Below the pieces are notes generated by a model. The model made no database searches. It worked only from the letters and a program-made list of their open reading frames with translations, and had not been told where the DNA came from. 14,400 nucleotides of DNA from an uncultured Micavibrio sp. (lineage in GTDB: Bacteria > Pseudomonadota > Alphaproteobacteria > Micavibrionales > UBA1664): the NCBI GenBank assembly GCA_937896295.1, contig CALBME010000062.1, positions 1 through 14,400 on the forward strand, written 5' to 3'. The position numbers were made by a program, and so were the translations under genes. Positions 1 to 6,573 of the stretch are shown here, piece by piece (the first letter of the stretch is position 1; every line of letters starts with the position of its first letter).

Positions 1-207
1 CTGAGCGGCCTGACCGTCCCCGATGGCCGGTTCACTGCGCTGGGCCGGGCTGAGTTCGCCGGCAGCGTTGATTTTGTAGCTATCGACGGGCTGCGGGTCC
101 ATGGGCGTGCGCCAGTTCCACCACAGCACAGAAAGAATGATAAGGCCGATGACCGTGCCTGCGAGGGCGAGAAGCATCGGACGTTTATCCTGATCGGCAT
201 ACCACAT
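1..207 (-). CDS. Small membrane-anchored protein of unknown function, N-terminal 69 residues (continues past the left edge)
   Basis: Reading leftwards from 207 there is an open frame of 69 codons with no stop before the window edge, so the gene is partial at its C-terminus. The ATG follows an excellent Shine-Dalgarno (AAAGGAGA, complement of about 213-220), which fixes the start. The protein opens with a short charged N-terminus (MWYADQDKRP), then one hydrophobic segment at about residues 11-30 ending in WWNW, then a hydrophilic Pro/Asp/Gln-rich stretch (about 33-69). It therefore looks like a single-pass inner-membrane protein with its C-terminal part outside, or an uncleaved signal anchor. 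It lies 76 nt behind tRNA-Val on the same strand and may share its transcript. I do not recognise the family; with the C-terminal part missing, no function is offered. Confidence 0.75.
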   Translation of the reverse strand, partial: MWYADQDKRPMLLALAGTVIGLIILSVLWWNWRTPMDPQPVDSYKINAAGELSPAQRSEPAIGDGQAAQ

Positions 208-223
208 GAGGAATCTCCTTTGG

Positions 224-238
224 CTGTCCAACGGACAG
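224..238 (-). repeat. Small perfect inverted repeat ahead of the partial minus-strand gene
   Basis: Six-base arms (CTGTCC and GGACAG) flank a 3-base loop, giving a short hairpin between tRNA-Val and the Shine-Dalgarno of the minus-strand gene. No T-run follows on the minus strand, so it is not a normal intrinsic terminator. It could be an RNA-processing or stability hairpin on a tRNA-mRNA transcript, or chance. Confidence 0.35.
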
Positions 239-283
239 GCAGGGATTCGGGTTCCGGCAGGGGTGTGGGGGCGGTCTGGTCGA

Positions 284-358
284 TGGTGGGCACTGCAGGG
301 ATTGAACCTGCGACCCCATCCGTGTGAAGGATGTGCTCTCCCGCTGAGCTAAGTGCCC
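284..358 (-). tRNA. tRNA-Val (anticodon CAC)
   Basis: Read on the minus strand, the 75-nt gene folds as a complete cloverleaf. The acceptor arms GGGCACT/AGTGCCC pair fully. The D stem is GCTC/GAGC. The anticodon stem CATCC/GGATG encloses loop TTCACAC, with CAC at positions 34-36. The T stem GCAGG/CCTGC encloses TTCAATC. Discriminator A and an encoded CCA end complete it at 284-287. Anticodon CAC reads GUG valine codons. The ald gene diverges from it on the other strand. Confidence 0.95.
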
Positions 359-377
359 TTTTTCCAAAGGTGGGGAC

Positions 378-406
378 TAAATACAGGGACGGGGGCCCCA
401 AGTCAA
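378..406 (-). promoter_or_regulatory. Predicted sigma70-type promoter of tRNA-Val
   Basis: On the minus strand a TTGACT -35 box (complement of 401-406) is followed after 17 nt by a TATTTA -10-like box (complement of 378-383). The expected transcription start lies about 10-15 nt before the tRNA-Val 5' end at 358. The -35 is strong (5 of 6), the -10 only fair, and the spacing is ideal. No similarly convincing promoter was found for ald in the same 151-nt gap. Confidence 0.55.
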
Positions 407-509
407 ACATTCAAGGATGGCCTGACCACCCGGCATTGCGGCAGCGCATATCGCCATAAGGGGGATTTTCTGTATATTACCAGCGACCTAACCTTTCCAG
501 AGATTTTGC

Positions 510-1595
510 ATGCTGATTGGCGTTCCCAAGGAAATCAAAGCCCAAGAAAACCGCGTCGGCCTGAACCCGGCCAGCGTGGCCGAATGCGTTCACCACGGTC
601 ACAAGGTGCTGGTCCAGACGGGGGCGGGCGCCGGCATTCTGGCCAGCGACGACGATTACCGAGCCGCAGGCGCCGAGATTGCGGCAGATGCGGCCAGCGT
701 GTTCGCGCGCGCCGATATGATCGTCAAGGTCAAGGAGCCGCAGGAACCCGAATGGAAACAGCTGCGCAAAGGCCAGGTCCTGTTCACGTACCTGCACCTT
801 GCGCCGGATCCGAAACAGGCGCGTGGCCTGATGGAATCGGGCGTCACCGCCATTGCGTATGAAACGGTGACTTCTGCACGCGGCGGGTTGCCGTTGCTGG
901 CCCCGATGTCCGAGATCGCGGGGCGCATGGCACCGATCATGGGGGCGTTTTACCTGCAAAAACATAAAGGCGGGCTTGGGAAACTGATTTCGGGCGTGCC
1001 GGGCGTCGAACCTGCGAATGTCGTGGTTCTGGGCGGCGGCGTGTCCGGTTTCAATGCCGCGCGTATCGCGGTTGGTTCCGGCGCGGACGTCACGATTTTT
1101 GAAAAAAATGCGGACCGCATTCGTTTTCTCGATGAGCATTTCGGCGCCAGCGCACGCGTCATCGCCGCGGGTAAAGCCGCGATCGATGCGGCGCTGATGA
1201 ACGCGGACATGGTAATCGGCGCCGTTCTGATACCTGGCGCCGCCGCGCCCAAGCTGGTGACGCGCGCGCATCTGGCGACGATGAAGAAAGGCGCCGTGAT
1301 GGTCGATATTTCCATCGATCAGGGCGGGTGTTTCGAGACCAGCAAAATCACCACGCATAACGAACCGACCTATGAAGTCGACGGTATCGTGCATTACTGC
1401 GTGGCGAATATGCCGGGCGCTTATCCGCAGTCGTCGACGCAGGCGCTGAACAATGCGACGCTGCCGTTCGTCCTGGCGCTGGCCGACAAGGGCTGGAAAG
1501 AGGCAACGGATGCGGATGCGCATCTGAAAATGGGCCTGAACGTGCATGAAGGAAAAATCATGCATCCGGCAGTCGCGGATGCACTGAAATTTTAA
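510..1595 (+). CDS. ald: Alanine dehydrogenase
   Basis: Catalyses the reversible NAD-dependent oxidative deamination of L-alanine to pyruvate and ammonia in the cytosol, linking amino-acid use to carbon metabolism and NADH supply. The 361 residues match the usual size of about 370. The N-terminus MLIGVPKEIK is the family signature. Substrate and catalytic residues known in the family fall at their usual numbers: R15, K75 (in VKVKEP), H96 (in LFTYLH) and D270 (in ISIDQGG). The NAD-binding Rossmann loop VLGGGVSG is at about 173-180. The start is chosen because the signature begins at this ATG, although the Shine-Dalgarno is weak (AGAG at about 500-503). No clear sigma70 promoter is visible; TATATT at 473-478 is a possible -10 without a good -35. 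Its stop directly abuts that of the convergent gene at 1596. No functional link to the neighbours is evident. Confidence 0.95.
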   Translation: MLIGVPKEIKAQENRVGLNPASVAECVHHGHKVLVQTGAGAGILASDDDYRAAGAEIAADAASVFARADMIVKVKEPQEPEWKQLRKGQVLFTYLHLAPDPKQARGLMESGVTAIAYETVTSARGGLPLLAPMSEIAGRMAPIMGAFYLQKHKGGLGKLISGVPGVEPANVVVLGGGVSGFNAARIAVGSGADVTIFEKNADRIRFLDEHFGASARVIAAGKAAIDAALMNADMVIGAVLIPGAAAPKLVTRAHLATMKKGAVMVDISIDQGGCFETSKITTHNEPTYEVDGIVHYCVANMPGAYPQSSTQALNNATLPFVLALADKGWKEATDADAHLKMGLNVHEGKIMHPAVADALKF

Positions 1596-2393
1596 TCAGG
1601 CGTGGGATAAAACCCAGGGTGCGCGCGTTTCCTTGGCAATGGCAATCTGATCGCCGGCGCGGGCGATGAACGTGTCCGTCATCTGCAATTGTCTTGCGGA
1701 TTCCGCATCGAAACGTTGCCATACCTGATGGAAATTCGGCGCATTCAATTGTGACAGCCCCGCGATGAGCGCGAAATTACCCTTGATGGTCGTGCACACA
1801 CCTTCGGCAACGGATTGATAGGCCAGTGCCAGGTCGGCTTCCATCTGGCCGAGGGCCCGTGTCAATGCGGGCGGGTCGATCTGCCAGTAACGATCATCAA
1901 TGCATTCCACTTCCGGTGCTTTTGCATTGGCCGCTTTTGCAAGTTGTACTGTCAGTGGCGCGCGCAAGGCGGGATTGGCACGAACCAGCATCTGGATGGT
2001 GCCGTAGACATAGGCGACATACTGATTTTTTTCTTCCGCCAGTTGATCGATTTTGTCCTGCGCCGCCTGCATGTGTGTTTTGCCGGAGGGTGTCGCGCCC
2101 ATTTGTTTAATCAGGCACCACGAGCCGAACATGCGCTGGCCTGCGATCGTTACCGTCTTCACCAGCGCCGTGCCGCTATCGACGTTGGCCAGCATGTTTT
2201 TGCAGGTGTGTTCGAGGTGTTTATGCGTGAGTTCGCGCACATCGCCCACGTTTTCGCCATAGACGTCGCGGGTAAGGGGCAGTCCGGCCACGAAATCACC
2301 GCCGCGGAACCGGTCAAACAGGTCCTGAAGTTCGCCTTTGCGGAAGGTCAGGCGCTGCTGGCGGGGTTCGATAACGGAGAGGGATGGGGTCAT
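1596..2393 (-). CDS. Conserved-looking hypothetical protein, mostly helical, cytosolic
   Basis: This 265-residue protein has no signal peptide and no membrane segment. It is rich in Ala, Gln and Leu and looks largely alpha-helical, with hydrophobic helix-like stretches at about 105-150 and 180-240. Conspicuous residues include a Trp/Tyr/Asp cluster DDRYWQIDPP at about 170 and cysteines C64, C92, C163 and C199, which are too scattered to suggest a metal site. I recognise no catalytic motif or family. Codon use and base composition resemble the neighbours, and the frame is open over its whole length, so it is very likely real. The ATG at 2393 has only a weak Shine-Dalgarno (AAAGA). A possible promoter on the minus strand is TTGCGT (complement 2449-2454), 17 nt, TAAAAC (complement 2426-2431), weakly supported. 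It converges on ald with zero spacing and diverges from tRNA-Asp. Confidence 0.8.
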   Translation of the reverse strand: MTPSLSVIEPRQQRLTFRKGELQDLFDRFRGGDFVAGLPLTRDVYGENVGDVRELTHKHLEHTCKNMLANVDSGTALVKTVTIAGQRMFGSWCLIKQMGATPSGKTHMQAAQDKIDQLAEEKNQYVAYVYGTIQMLVRANPALRAPLTVQLAKAANAKAPEVECIDDRYWQIDPPALTRALGQMEADLALAYQSVAEGVCTTIKGNFALIAGLSQLNAPNFHQVWQRFDAESARQLQMTDTFIARAGDQIAIAKETRAPWVLSHA

Positions 2394-2529
2394 GGCAAAT
2401 CTTTGTTATTATGGCTAATTGTGACGTTTTAGGCATGCCGGATGAAAAACGCAAATTTTATCCCCAGATGAGCCCAAACAACTTGTTGCGTGCATTGGCA
2501 AATTCACCTATACACCCTGCAACGCTGAA

Positions 2530-2558
2530 TTGACCTGAGGGTCCAGTCTTCCTAGACT
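2530..2558 (+). promoter_or_regulatory. Predicted sigma70-type promoter for tRNA-Asp and probably nuoABCD
   Basis: TTGACC at 2530-2535 (5 of 6 to consensus), an ideal 17-nt spacer, and TAGACT at 2553-2558 (4 of 6). Transcription should start near 2565, about 7 nt before the tRNA. No terminator and only 24 nt separate the tRNA from nuoA, so this is also the most likely promoter for the first nuo block. A 6+6 dyad overlaps the -10 box (listed separately). Confidence 0.7.
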
Positions 2559-2559
2559 G
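2544..2559. repeat. Inverted repeat overlapping the -10 box of the tRNA-Asp/nuo promoter
   Basis: CAGTCT, 4-nt spacer, AGACTG: a perfect 6+6 dyad whose right arm is almost the same bases as the -10 hexamer. The position suits an operator, but the arms are short and it could be coincidental. Confidence 0.4.
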
Positions 2560-2571
2560 TCCAAAGGTTAC

Positions 2572-2648
2572 GCGGGTGTAGCTCAGTTGGTTAGAGCGCC
2601 TGCCTGTCACGCAGGAGGCCGCGGGTTCAAGTCCCGTCACTCGCGCCA
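2572..2648 (+). tRNA. tRNA-Asp (anticodon GTC)
   Basis: A 77-nt gene with a full cloverleaf: acceptor GCGGGTG/CACTCGC (one G-U pair), D arm GCTC/GAGC, anticodon stem CCTGC/GCAGG around loop CTGTCAC with GTC at 34-36, T arm CGGG/CCCG, discriminator G and encoded CCA at 2646-2648. It reads both aspartate codons. The nuoA start codon lies only 24 nt beyond its 3' end. Confidence 0.96.
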
Positions 2649-2672
2649 TTCAGTGTGTTCTTCGGAGTTGTA

Positions 2673-3068
2673 ATGTCTGAACTTCATTCCTCGCTGCTCG
2701 CGTCCGAAGGGTTTCTCGGAAATTATCTTCCTATTCTCGTGTTCCTCGCCATCGGCGGCGGGCTTGGCATTGCCATGCTGGTCGGCTCGTGGTTTGCGGG
2801 ACAGCGCCGCCCGGATGCCAACAAGCTGGCGCCGTATGAGTGCGGTTTCGATGCGTTCGACGATGCGCGCCACAAATTCGACGTGCGCTTTTATCTGGTT
2901 TCCATTCTCTTCATCATTTTCGACCTGGAAATCGCGTTTCTTTTTCCCTGGGCCGTAACGCTTTCGGATATCGGCCTGTTCGGTTTCTGGTCTATGGTCA
3001 TCTTCCTGGCCGTTCTGACGGTCGGTTTCATTTACGAATGGCGCAAAGGCGCCCTGGATTGGGAGTAA
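2673..3068 (+). CDS. nuoA: NADH-quinone oxidoreductase subunit A
   Basis: Small membrane-arm subunit of complex I (mitochondrial ND3 homologue), next to NuoH and the quinone cavity. The 131 residues fit the family. Three transmembrane segments are visible at about 16-40, 70-90 and 98-120. Signatures: the conserved loop PYECGFD (about 54-60, with the loop cysteine), FDLEIAFLFPWA (about 83-94), and the C-terminal GFIYEWRKGALDWE. The ATG at 2673 is chosen because GGAG at 2664-2667 is correctly spaced (5 nt); an in-frame GTG at 2655 would put the Shine-Dalgarno inside the gene. It is the first gene of a tight nuoABCD run and lies 24 nt behind tRNA-Asp, with which it is probably co-transcribed. 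Confidence 0.97.
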   Translation: MSELHSSLLASEGFLGNYLPILVFLAIGGGLGIAMLVGSWFAGQRRPDANKLAPYECGFDAFDDARHKFDVRFYLVSILFIIFDLEIAFLFPWAVTLSDIGLFGFWSMVIFLAVLTVGFIYEWRKGALDWE

Positions 3069-3071
3069 ACC

Positions 3072-3647
3072 ATGGCCCATGACCGCGACGTCGTCATTGC
3101 CCCTAAAGTCGACCTGAAACAGTCCGGCGTGCTGGTGCCTGCCGTGCGGCAGGATGAATTCGCAGCCGCCATTGCGCAGGAAGTGACGGATAAAGGTTTT
3201 GTGCTGACCCAGGTCGACAAGCTGTTCGACTGGGCGCGCACGGGGTCGATGTGGCCGATGACGTTCGGTCTTGCATGCTGCGCGGTCGAAATGATCCATG
3301 CCTACATGTCGCGCTATGACCTTGATCGTTTCGGCGTCATTCCGCGCCCGTCGCCCCGCCAGTCGGACGTGATGATCGTTGCCGGCACACTGACCAATAA
3401 AATGGCGCCGGCGCTGCGCCGCGTGTACGACCAGATGCCCGAGCCGCGCTGGGTCATTTCCATGGGATCATGCGCCAATGGCGGCGGTTACTATCATTAT
3501 TCCTACTCCGTCGTACGCGGATGCGATCGCATCGTGCCGGTCGATATCTATGTGCCGGGCTGCCCGCCGACGGCCGAAGCGCTTGTGTACGGCATTCTGC
3601 AGCTGCAGAAAAAAATCCAACGCGAAGACACCCGGACCGTCCGATGA
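3072..3647 (+). CDS. nuoB: NADH-quinone oxidoreductase subunit B (cluster N2 subunit)
   Basis: Carries the terminal [4Fe-4S] cluster N2, which hands electrons to quinone at the junction of the peripheral and membrane arms. The 191 residues include all four ligands: the tandem cysteines C69-C70 in GLACCAVEMIH, C134 in SMGSCANGGG and C164 in VPGCPPTAEAL. Other family blocks are RYDLDRFGVIPRPSPRQSDV (about 81-100) and the stretch with GTLTNKMAP at about 105. The N-terminal 35-40 residues before the core are variable, as is usual in this subunit. The start has GGGAG at 3061-3065, overlapping the end of nuoA, with a 3-nt gap between the genes. Its stop overlaps the nuoC start (ATGA at 3644-3647), so translation is probably coupled. 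Confidence 0.98.
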   Translation: MAHDRDVVIAPKVDLKQSGVLVPAVRQDEFAAAIAQEVTDKGFVLTQVDKLFDWARTGSMWPMTFGLACCAVEMIHAYMSRYDLDRFGVIPRPSPRQSDVMIVAGTLTNKMAPALRRVYDQMPEPRWVISMGSCANGGGYYHYSYSVVRGCDRIVPVDIYVPGCPPTAEALVYGILQLQKKIQREDTRTVR

Positions 3648-4309
3648 GCAAGCGCGCGCCCAACGAACTGCATACCGGTATTGCGGCCAAGCTGGCCGAG
3701 GTGCTGGGTCCCGCCATTACAGCGCAGGATTTCGCGCAGGACGAACTTCAGATCACCGTCAAGGCCAGCGAACTGAACCGCGTGATGACGGTTCTTCGTG
3801 ACAGGGCGGAATTCCTGTTCGAACAGCTGGTCGATATCACCGCCACCGATTACCCGGCGAAGCCCGACCGTTTTGAAATCGTCTATAACCTTTTGTCGAT
3901 CCGCCTGAATGCGCGTATCCGCGTAAAGGTGAAGACCGACGAGGATACGCCGGTGCCGTCCGTGGTGAAGCAGTTTTCATCGGCCATCTGGCTTGAGCGC
4001 GAAGTCTGGGACATGTACGGCATCGTGTTTGACGGCAATGACGATCTGCGCCGCATCCTGACCGATTACGGTTTCGAGGGGCACCCGTTGCGCAAGGATT
4101 TCCCGCTGACCGGGTATGTCGAAATGCGTTACGACGAAACGCTCAAGCGTGTGGTGTATGAACCCGTGCAGTTGCCGCAGGATTTCCGCGTGTTCGAAAA
4201 CCTGTCGCCATGGGAAGCCATGACAACCGTCCAATTGCCGGGCGATGAAAAAGCGACCAGACAAAAAATCGGTCCCAAAAATTACCGTGAGAAGGGGGCG
4301 TCTGAATGA
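3644..4309 (+). CDS. nuoC: NADH-quinone oxidoreductase subunit C (30-kDa subunit)
   Basis: Cofactor-free structural subunit of the hydrophilic connector, clamped against NuoD and NuoB. The 221 residues are full length for a free-standing NuoC; there is no fusion to NuoD as in E. coli and relatives. The family signature runs at about 118-139: ERE, then WDMYGI, then DLRRIL. It is followed by DYGFEGHPLRKDFPLTG (about 141-157) and the YE-P-V motif near 172. The start at 3644 is set by the ATGA overlap with nuoB; the frame extends upstream, but that part is the shadow of nuoB and encodes nothing family-like. The 3' end overlaps nuoD by another ATGA at 4306. Confidence 0.97.
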   Translation: MSKRAPNELHTGIAAKLAEVLGPAITAQDFAQDELQITVKASELNRVMTVLRDRAEFLFEQLVDITATDYPAKPDRFEIVYNLLSIRLNARIRVKVKTDEDTPVPSVVKQFSSAIWLEREVWDMYGIVFDGNDDLRRILTDYGFEGHPLRKDFPLTGYVEMRYDETLKRVVYEPVQLPQDFRVFENLSPWEAMTTVQLPGDEKATRQKIGPKNYREKGASE

Positions 4310-5556
4310 CCGGCGCAGCCACCAAAACCACCCATGAACTGGTCACGCTGGACGATGCGGGCAAAATGCACGCTGTCGGCGACGAAACCCAGATCAAGCC
4401 GTACACCATCAATTTCGGCCCGCAGCACCCTGCCGCGCACGGCGTTCTTCGCCTGATCCTGGAAATGGACGGCGAGGTGGTCGAACGCGCGGACCCGCAT
4501 ATCGGCCTGCTTCACCGCGGTACAGAAAAGCTGATCGAATATAAAACCTATATGCAGGCGCTGCCGTATTTCGACCGTCTGGATTACGTGTCGCCGATGA
4601 ACCAGGAGCATTGCTTTGCCCTGTCGGTCGAAAAGCTGCTGGGCATTACGCCGCCGCCGCGCGCGCAGTATATCCGCGTGTTGTTCTGCGAGCTGACACG
4701 CATCCTCAACCATATTCTTAATATCACCACCTATGCCCTTGATGTTGGCGCTATTACGCCCGCCCTGTGGGGTTTCGAGGAGCGTGAAAAGGGTATGGAA
4801 TTCTATGACCGTGTCTGCGGCGCGCGTCTGCATGCCAACTATGTCCGTCCCGGCGGCGTGAACATGGACATGCCCAAAGGTCTTGCCGAAGACATGATGG
4901 CGTGGACCGAAAGCTTTACCAAGGTCATCGACGATCTTGACGGGCTGCTGACCCAGAACCGCGTGTTCAAACAACGCACCGTCGGTATCGGCGTCGTGTC
5001 CCGTCAGCAGGCGATGGACTGGGGCTTCACCGGCCCGATGCTGCGCGCGTCCGGCGTGGCGTGGGACCTGCGCAAGTCGCAGCCCTATGACGTCTACGAC
5101 AAGATGGATTTCGACATTCCCGTCGGCAAAACCGGCGACTGCTATGCGCGGTACATGGTGCGCATGGAGGAAATGAGACAGTCGCTGAAAATCATGCGCC
5201 AGTGCCTGCGTGAAATGCCGGGCGGCCCCGTCAAGAGCGACGATTACAAGGTTACCGCGCCGCCGCGCGAAGAAATGAAGAAGTCGATGGAAGCGTTGAT
5301 CCACCACTTCAAGCTGTTCACCGAAGGGTACCACGTGCCCGCCGGCGAAACCTATACGGCCGTAGAGGCGCCGAAGGGCGAATTCGGCGTGTACCTGGTC
5401 GCGGATGGTACCAACCGTCCGTATAAATGCCATATCCGCGCGCCGGGTTTCGCGCATCTGGCCGGCCTCGATTTCATGTCGAAGGGGCATATGCTGGCCG
5501 ATACGGTTGCCATCATCGGTTCGATGGACATCGTGTTCGGTGAAATCGACCGTTAA
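4306..5556 (+). CDS. nuoD: NADH-quinone oxidoreductase subunit D (49-kDa subunit)
   Basis: Forms, with NuoB, the pocket where ubiquinone is reduced. It is 416 residues. The N-terminal hallmark FGPQHPAAHGVLR is at 37-49, followed by HIGLLHRGTEKL (65-76). H45 and Y94 (in LDYVSPM) are 49 apart, the same separation as the quinone-contacting His/Tyr pair in characterised homologues, so the site looks intact. The C-terminal block has GEFGVYLVADG, then RPYKCHIRAPGFAHL, and ends in GEIDR. GAAGG-like bases (GAAGG, 4291-4295) lie upstream and the start overlaps the nuoC stop. The usual next gene, nuoE, does not follow: the nuoD stop shares a TTAA with the stop of a minus-strand gene, so this is the end of the first nuo block. 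Confidence 0.98.
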   Translation: MTGAATKTTHELVTLDDAGKMHAVGDETQIKPYTINFGPQHPAAHGVLRLILEMDGEVVERADPHIGLLHRGTEKLIEYKTYMQALPYFDRLDYVSPMNQEHCFALSVEKLLGITPPPRAQYIRVLFCELTRILNHILNITTYALDVGAITPALWGFEEREKGMEFYDRVCGARLHANYVRPGGVNMDMPKGLAEDMMAWTESFTKVIDDLDGLLTQNRVFKQRTVGIGVVSRQQAMDWGFTGPMLRASGVAWDLRKSQPYDVYDKMDFDIPVGKTGDCYARYMVRMEEMRQSLKIMRQCLREMPGGPVKSDDYKVTAPPREEMKKSMEALIHHFKLFTEGYHVPAGETYTAVEAPKGEFGVYLVADGTNRPYKCHIRAPGFAHLAGLDFMSKGHMLADTVAIIGSMDIVFGEIDR

Positions 5557-6377
5557 GCCAGAATCTTTTTAAGCAGCGTCACCGACGTCATCGCAATCCA
5601 GATGAAGGGAATCATCTGGAACAGCATGTAGTGCCGGGACCTTGAGGCAACGACCACCAGCGCCGCCATCACGAAATATGCCATCATCAGCGGCAGTTCG
5701 GGCATGTAATACGTGCCGAGATATACGGCGCCCGCCACGATGCAGGCCAGCGCGGCGATCTTGGCGGCGATTTCACCCAGCGTGTTGGCAAGGGTGCGGA
5801 TACCGTTTTTCAGGTCGCCCTTGGTATCGCGGATGTCGTTCATGATGTCGATCGCCAGCATGAAGAAGAAATTGGGTACCGCGCTCATCAGCAGGGCGGG
5901 CATGCTGTGATCCGGGGCCAGGAAATAATACGGACAGACGGTCGCGGCGGCGAGCAGGCCAGCCGGCACGATGTTTTTAACGATGAACAGGCGTTTCAGG
6001 CGCAGGCGTTTTGCCCCGAAATTGTACAGATAAAACATCTCCCCAAACACAAACCACGTCGCCAGGAAATAGGCGCTGTGCAGGGCAATCCATGGAATGG
6101 GAAGCAGATAGAAAATGGCACCTGCGATCAGGGCCGCGCGTTTCTTTGCAGGGTTCAGGGGCAGGGATTTGGGGTTGCCGGCGTCTTCACGCAGGTCGGA
6201 CGCCTTGTTCAGGCAGATGAAGGACATGGCCAGCAAGGCCACGGCCAGCGATGCGCCCAGGGCCACACCGTCAAACCCGGCCACGGTGTACTGAAACGGC
6301 AACAGGGCCAGCAGGCCCGCAAGTACGGCCATAGGGATGCGGTAACGGAAGGCGGCGCGGATCAGCATGGACGCCAT
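5553..6377 (-). CDS. UbiA-family prenyltransferase-like integral membrane protein
   Basis: The family moves an isoprenoid chain from its diphosphate onto an aromatic or other acceptor in the membrane (quinone, haem, chlorophyll and lipid pathways). The 274 residues contain about eight or nine hydrophobic segments. The second aspartate motif is textbook: NDIRDTKGD at 180-188, followed by NGIRTLANTLG. The first motif is altered: N57-K58-A-S-D61-L-R-E-D65 in place of NDxxDxxxD, so the second residue is Lys rather than Asp; the following RP segment is also weak (KSLPL at 70-74). It may act on an unusual substrate or have lower activity; canonical 4-hydroxybenzoate transferase UbiA is unlikely. 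Neither ATG at 6377 nor that at 6368 has a clear Shine-Dalgarno. Lying antisense between nuoD and nuoE, it splits the nuo locus. Confidence 0.85.
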   Translation of the reverse strand: MASMLIRAAFRYRIPMAVLAGLLALLPFQYTVAGFDGVALGASLAVALLAMSFICLNKASDLREDAGNPKSLPLNPAKKRAALIAGAIFYLLPIPWIALHSAYFLATWFVFGEMFYLYNFGAKRLRLKRLFIVKNIVPAGLLAAATVCPYYFLAPDHSMPALLMSAVPNFFFMLAIDIMNDIRDTKGDLKNGIRTLANTLGEIAAKIAALACIVAGAVYLGTYYMPELPLMMAYFVMAALVVVASRSRHYMLFQMIPFIWIAMTSVTLLKKILA

Positions 6378-6521
6378 GGTACGGGGATTTGCCCGATTTT
6401 CGAAATATGAACTTGGATAACAGGCAGGCCCTGGAAAATGATATTGGATTCTGTAAATTATTTATCCGTCCGGCCTTCCTGCCTTTTTTGACGATAAATC
6501 AGTATCATCTCTGGAAATAAG

Positions 6522-6573
6522 GCGCGGATAGGTTTATGGATTAGGCACCAAGGATTGCCTAATGAAACCGCGC
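6522..6573 (+). promoter_or_regulatory. Extended hairpin enclosing the nuoE ribosome-binding site and start codon
   Basis: Three nested complementary tiers are centred on the nuoE start. The inner perfect 8-bp stem is ATTAGGCA (6540-6547) with TGCCTAAT (6556-6563). The middle 5-bp stem is GGTTT (6531-6535) with AAACC (6565-6569). The outer stem is GCGC (6522-6525) with GCGC (6570-6573), or alternatively GCGCGG with CCGCGC. The 8-nt apical loop CCAAGGAT holds the Shine-Dalgarno AAGGA (6550-6554), while A and U of the AUG (6562-6564) are in the inner stem. This is what a translational switch or protein-binding leader would look like; the 24-bp inner dyad could instead be a DNA operator. A minimal ATG-GAT-TAG frame occurs at 6536-6544. 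No convincing sigma70 promoter was found in 6378-6521, although the second nuo block should need one. Confidence 0.6.

Noticed and set aside
224..238. Intrinsic terminator after tRNA-Val
   Set aside because: The 6-bp hairpin lacks a T-run on the minus strand and is followed directly by a Shine-Dalgarno and gene.
477..1565. A 362-codon minus-strand open frame across ald, and a similar one across nuoD (4282-5490)
   Set aside because: Both are mirror frames of well-supported genes, with no plausible ribosome-binding site or protein motif.
2572..2648. tRNA genes as attachment sites of an integrated element
   Set aside because: No repeated tRNA 3' end, integrase or compositional change was seen around either tRNA.
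2655..2672. Upstream GTG start for nuoA, giving six extra residues
   Set aside because: It would place the good Shine-Dalgarno GGAG (2664-2667) inside the gene; the ATG at 2673 has ideal spacing and the usual NuoA N-terminus.
5553..6377. Naming the minus-strand gene ubiA (4-hydroxybenzoate polyprenyltransferase)
   Set aside because: The first aspartate motif and following RP region differ from that enzyme; only family-level assignment is supportable.
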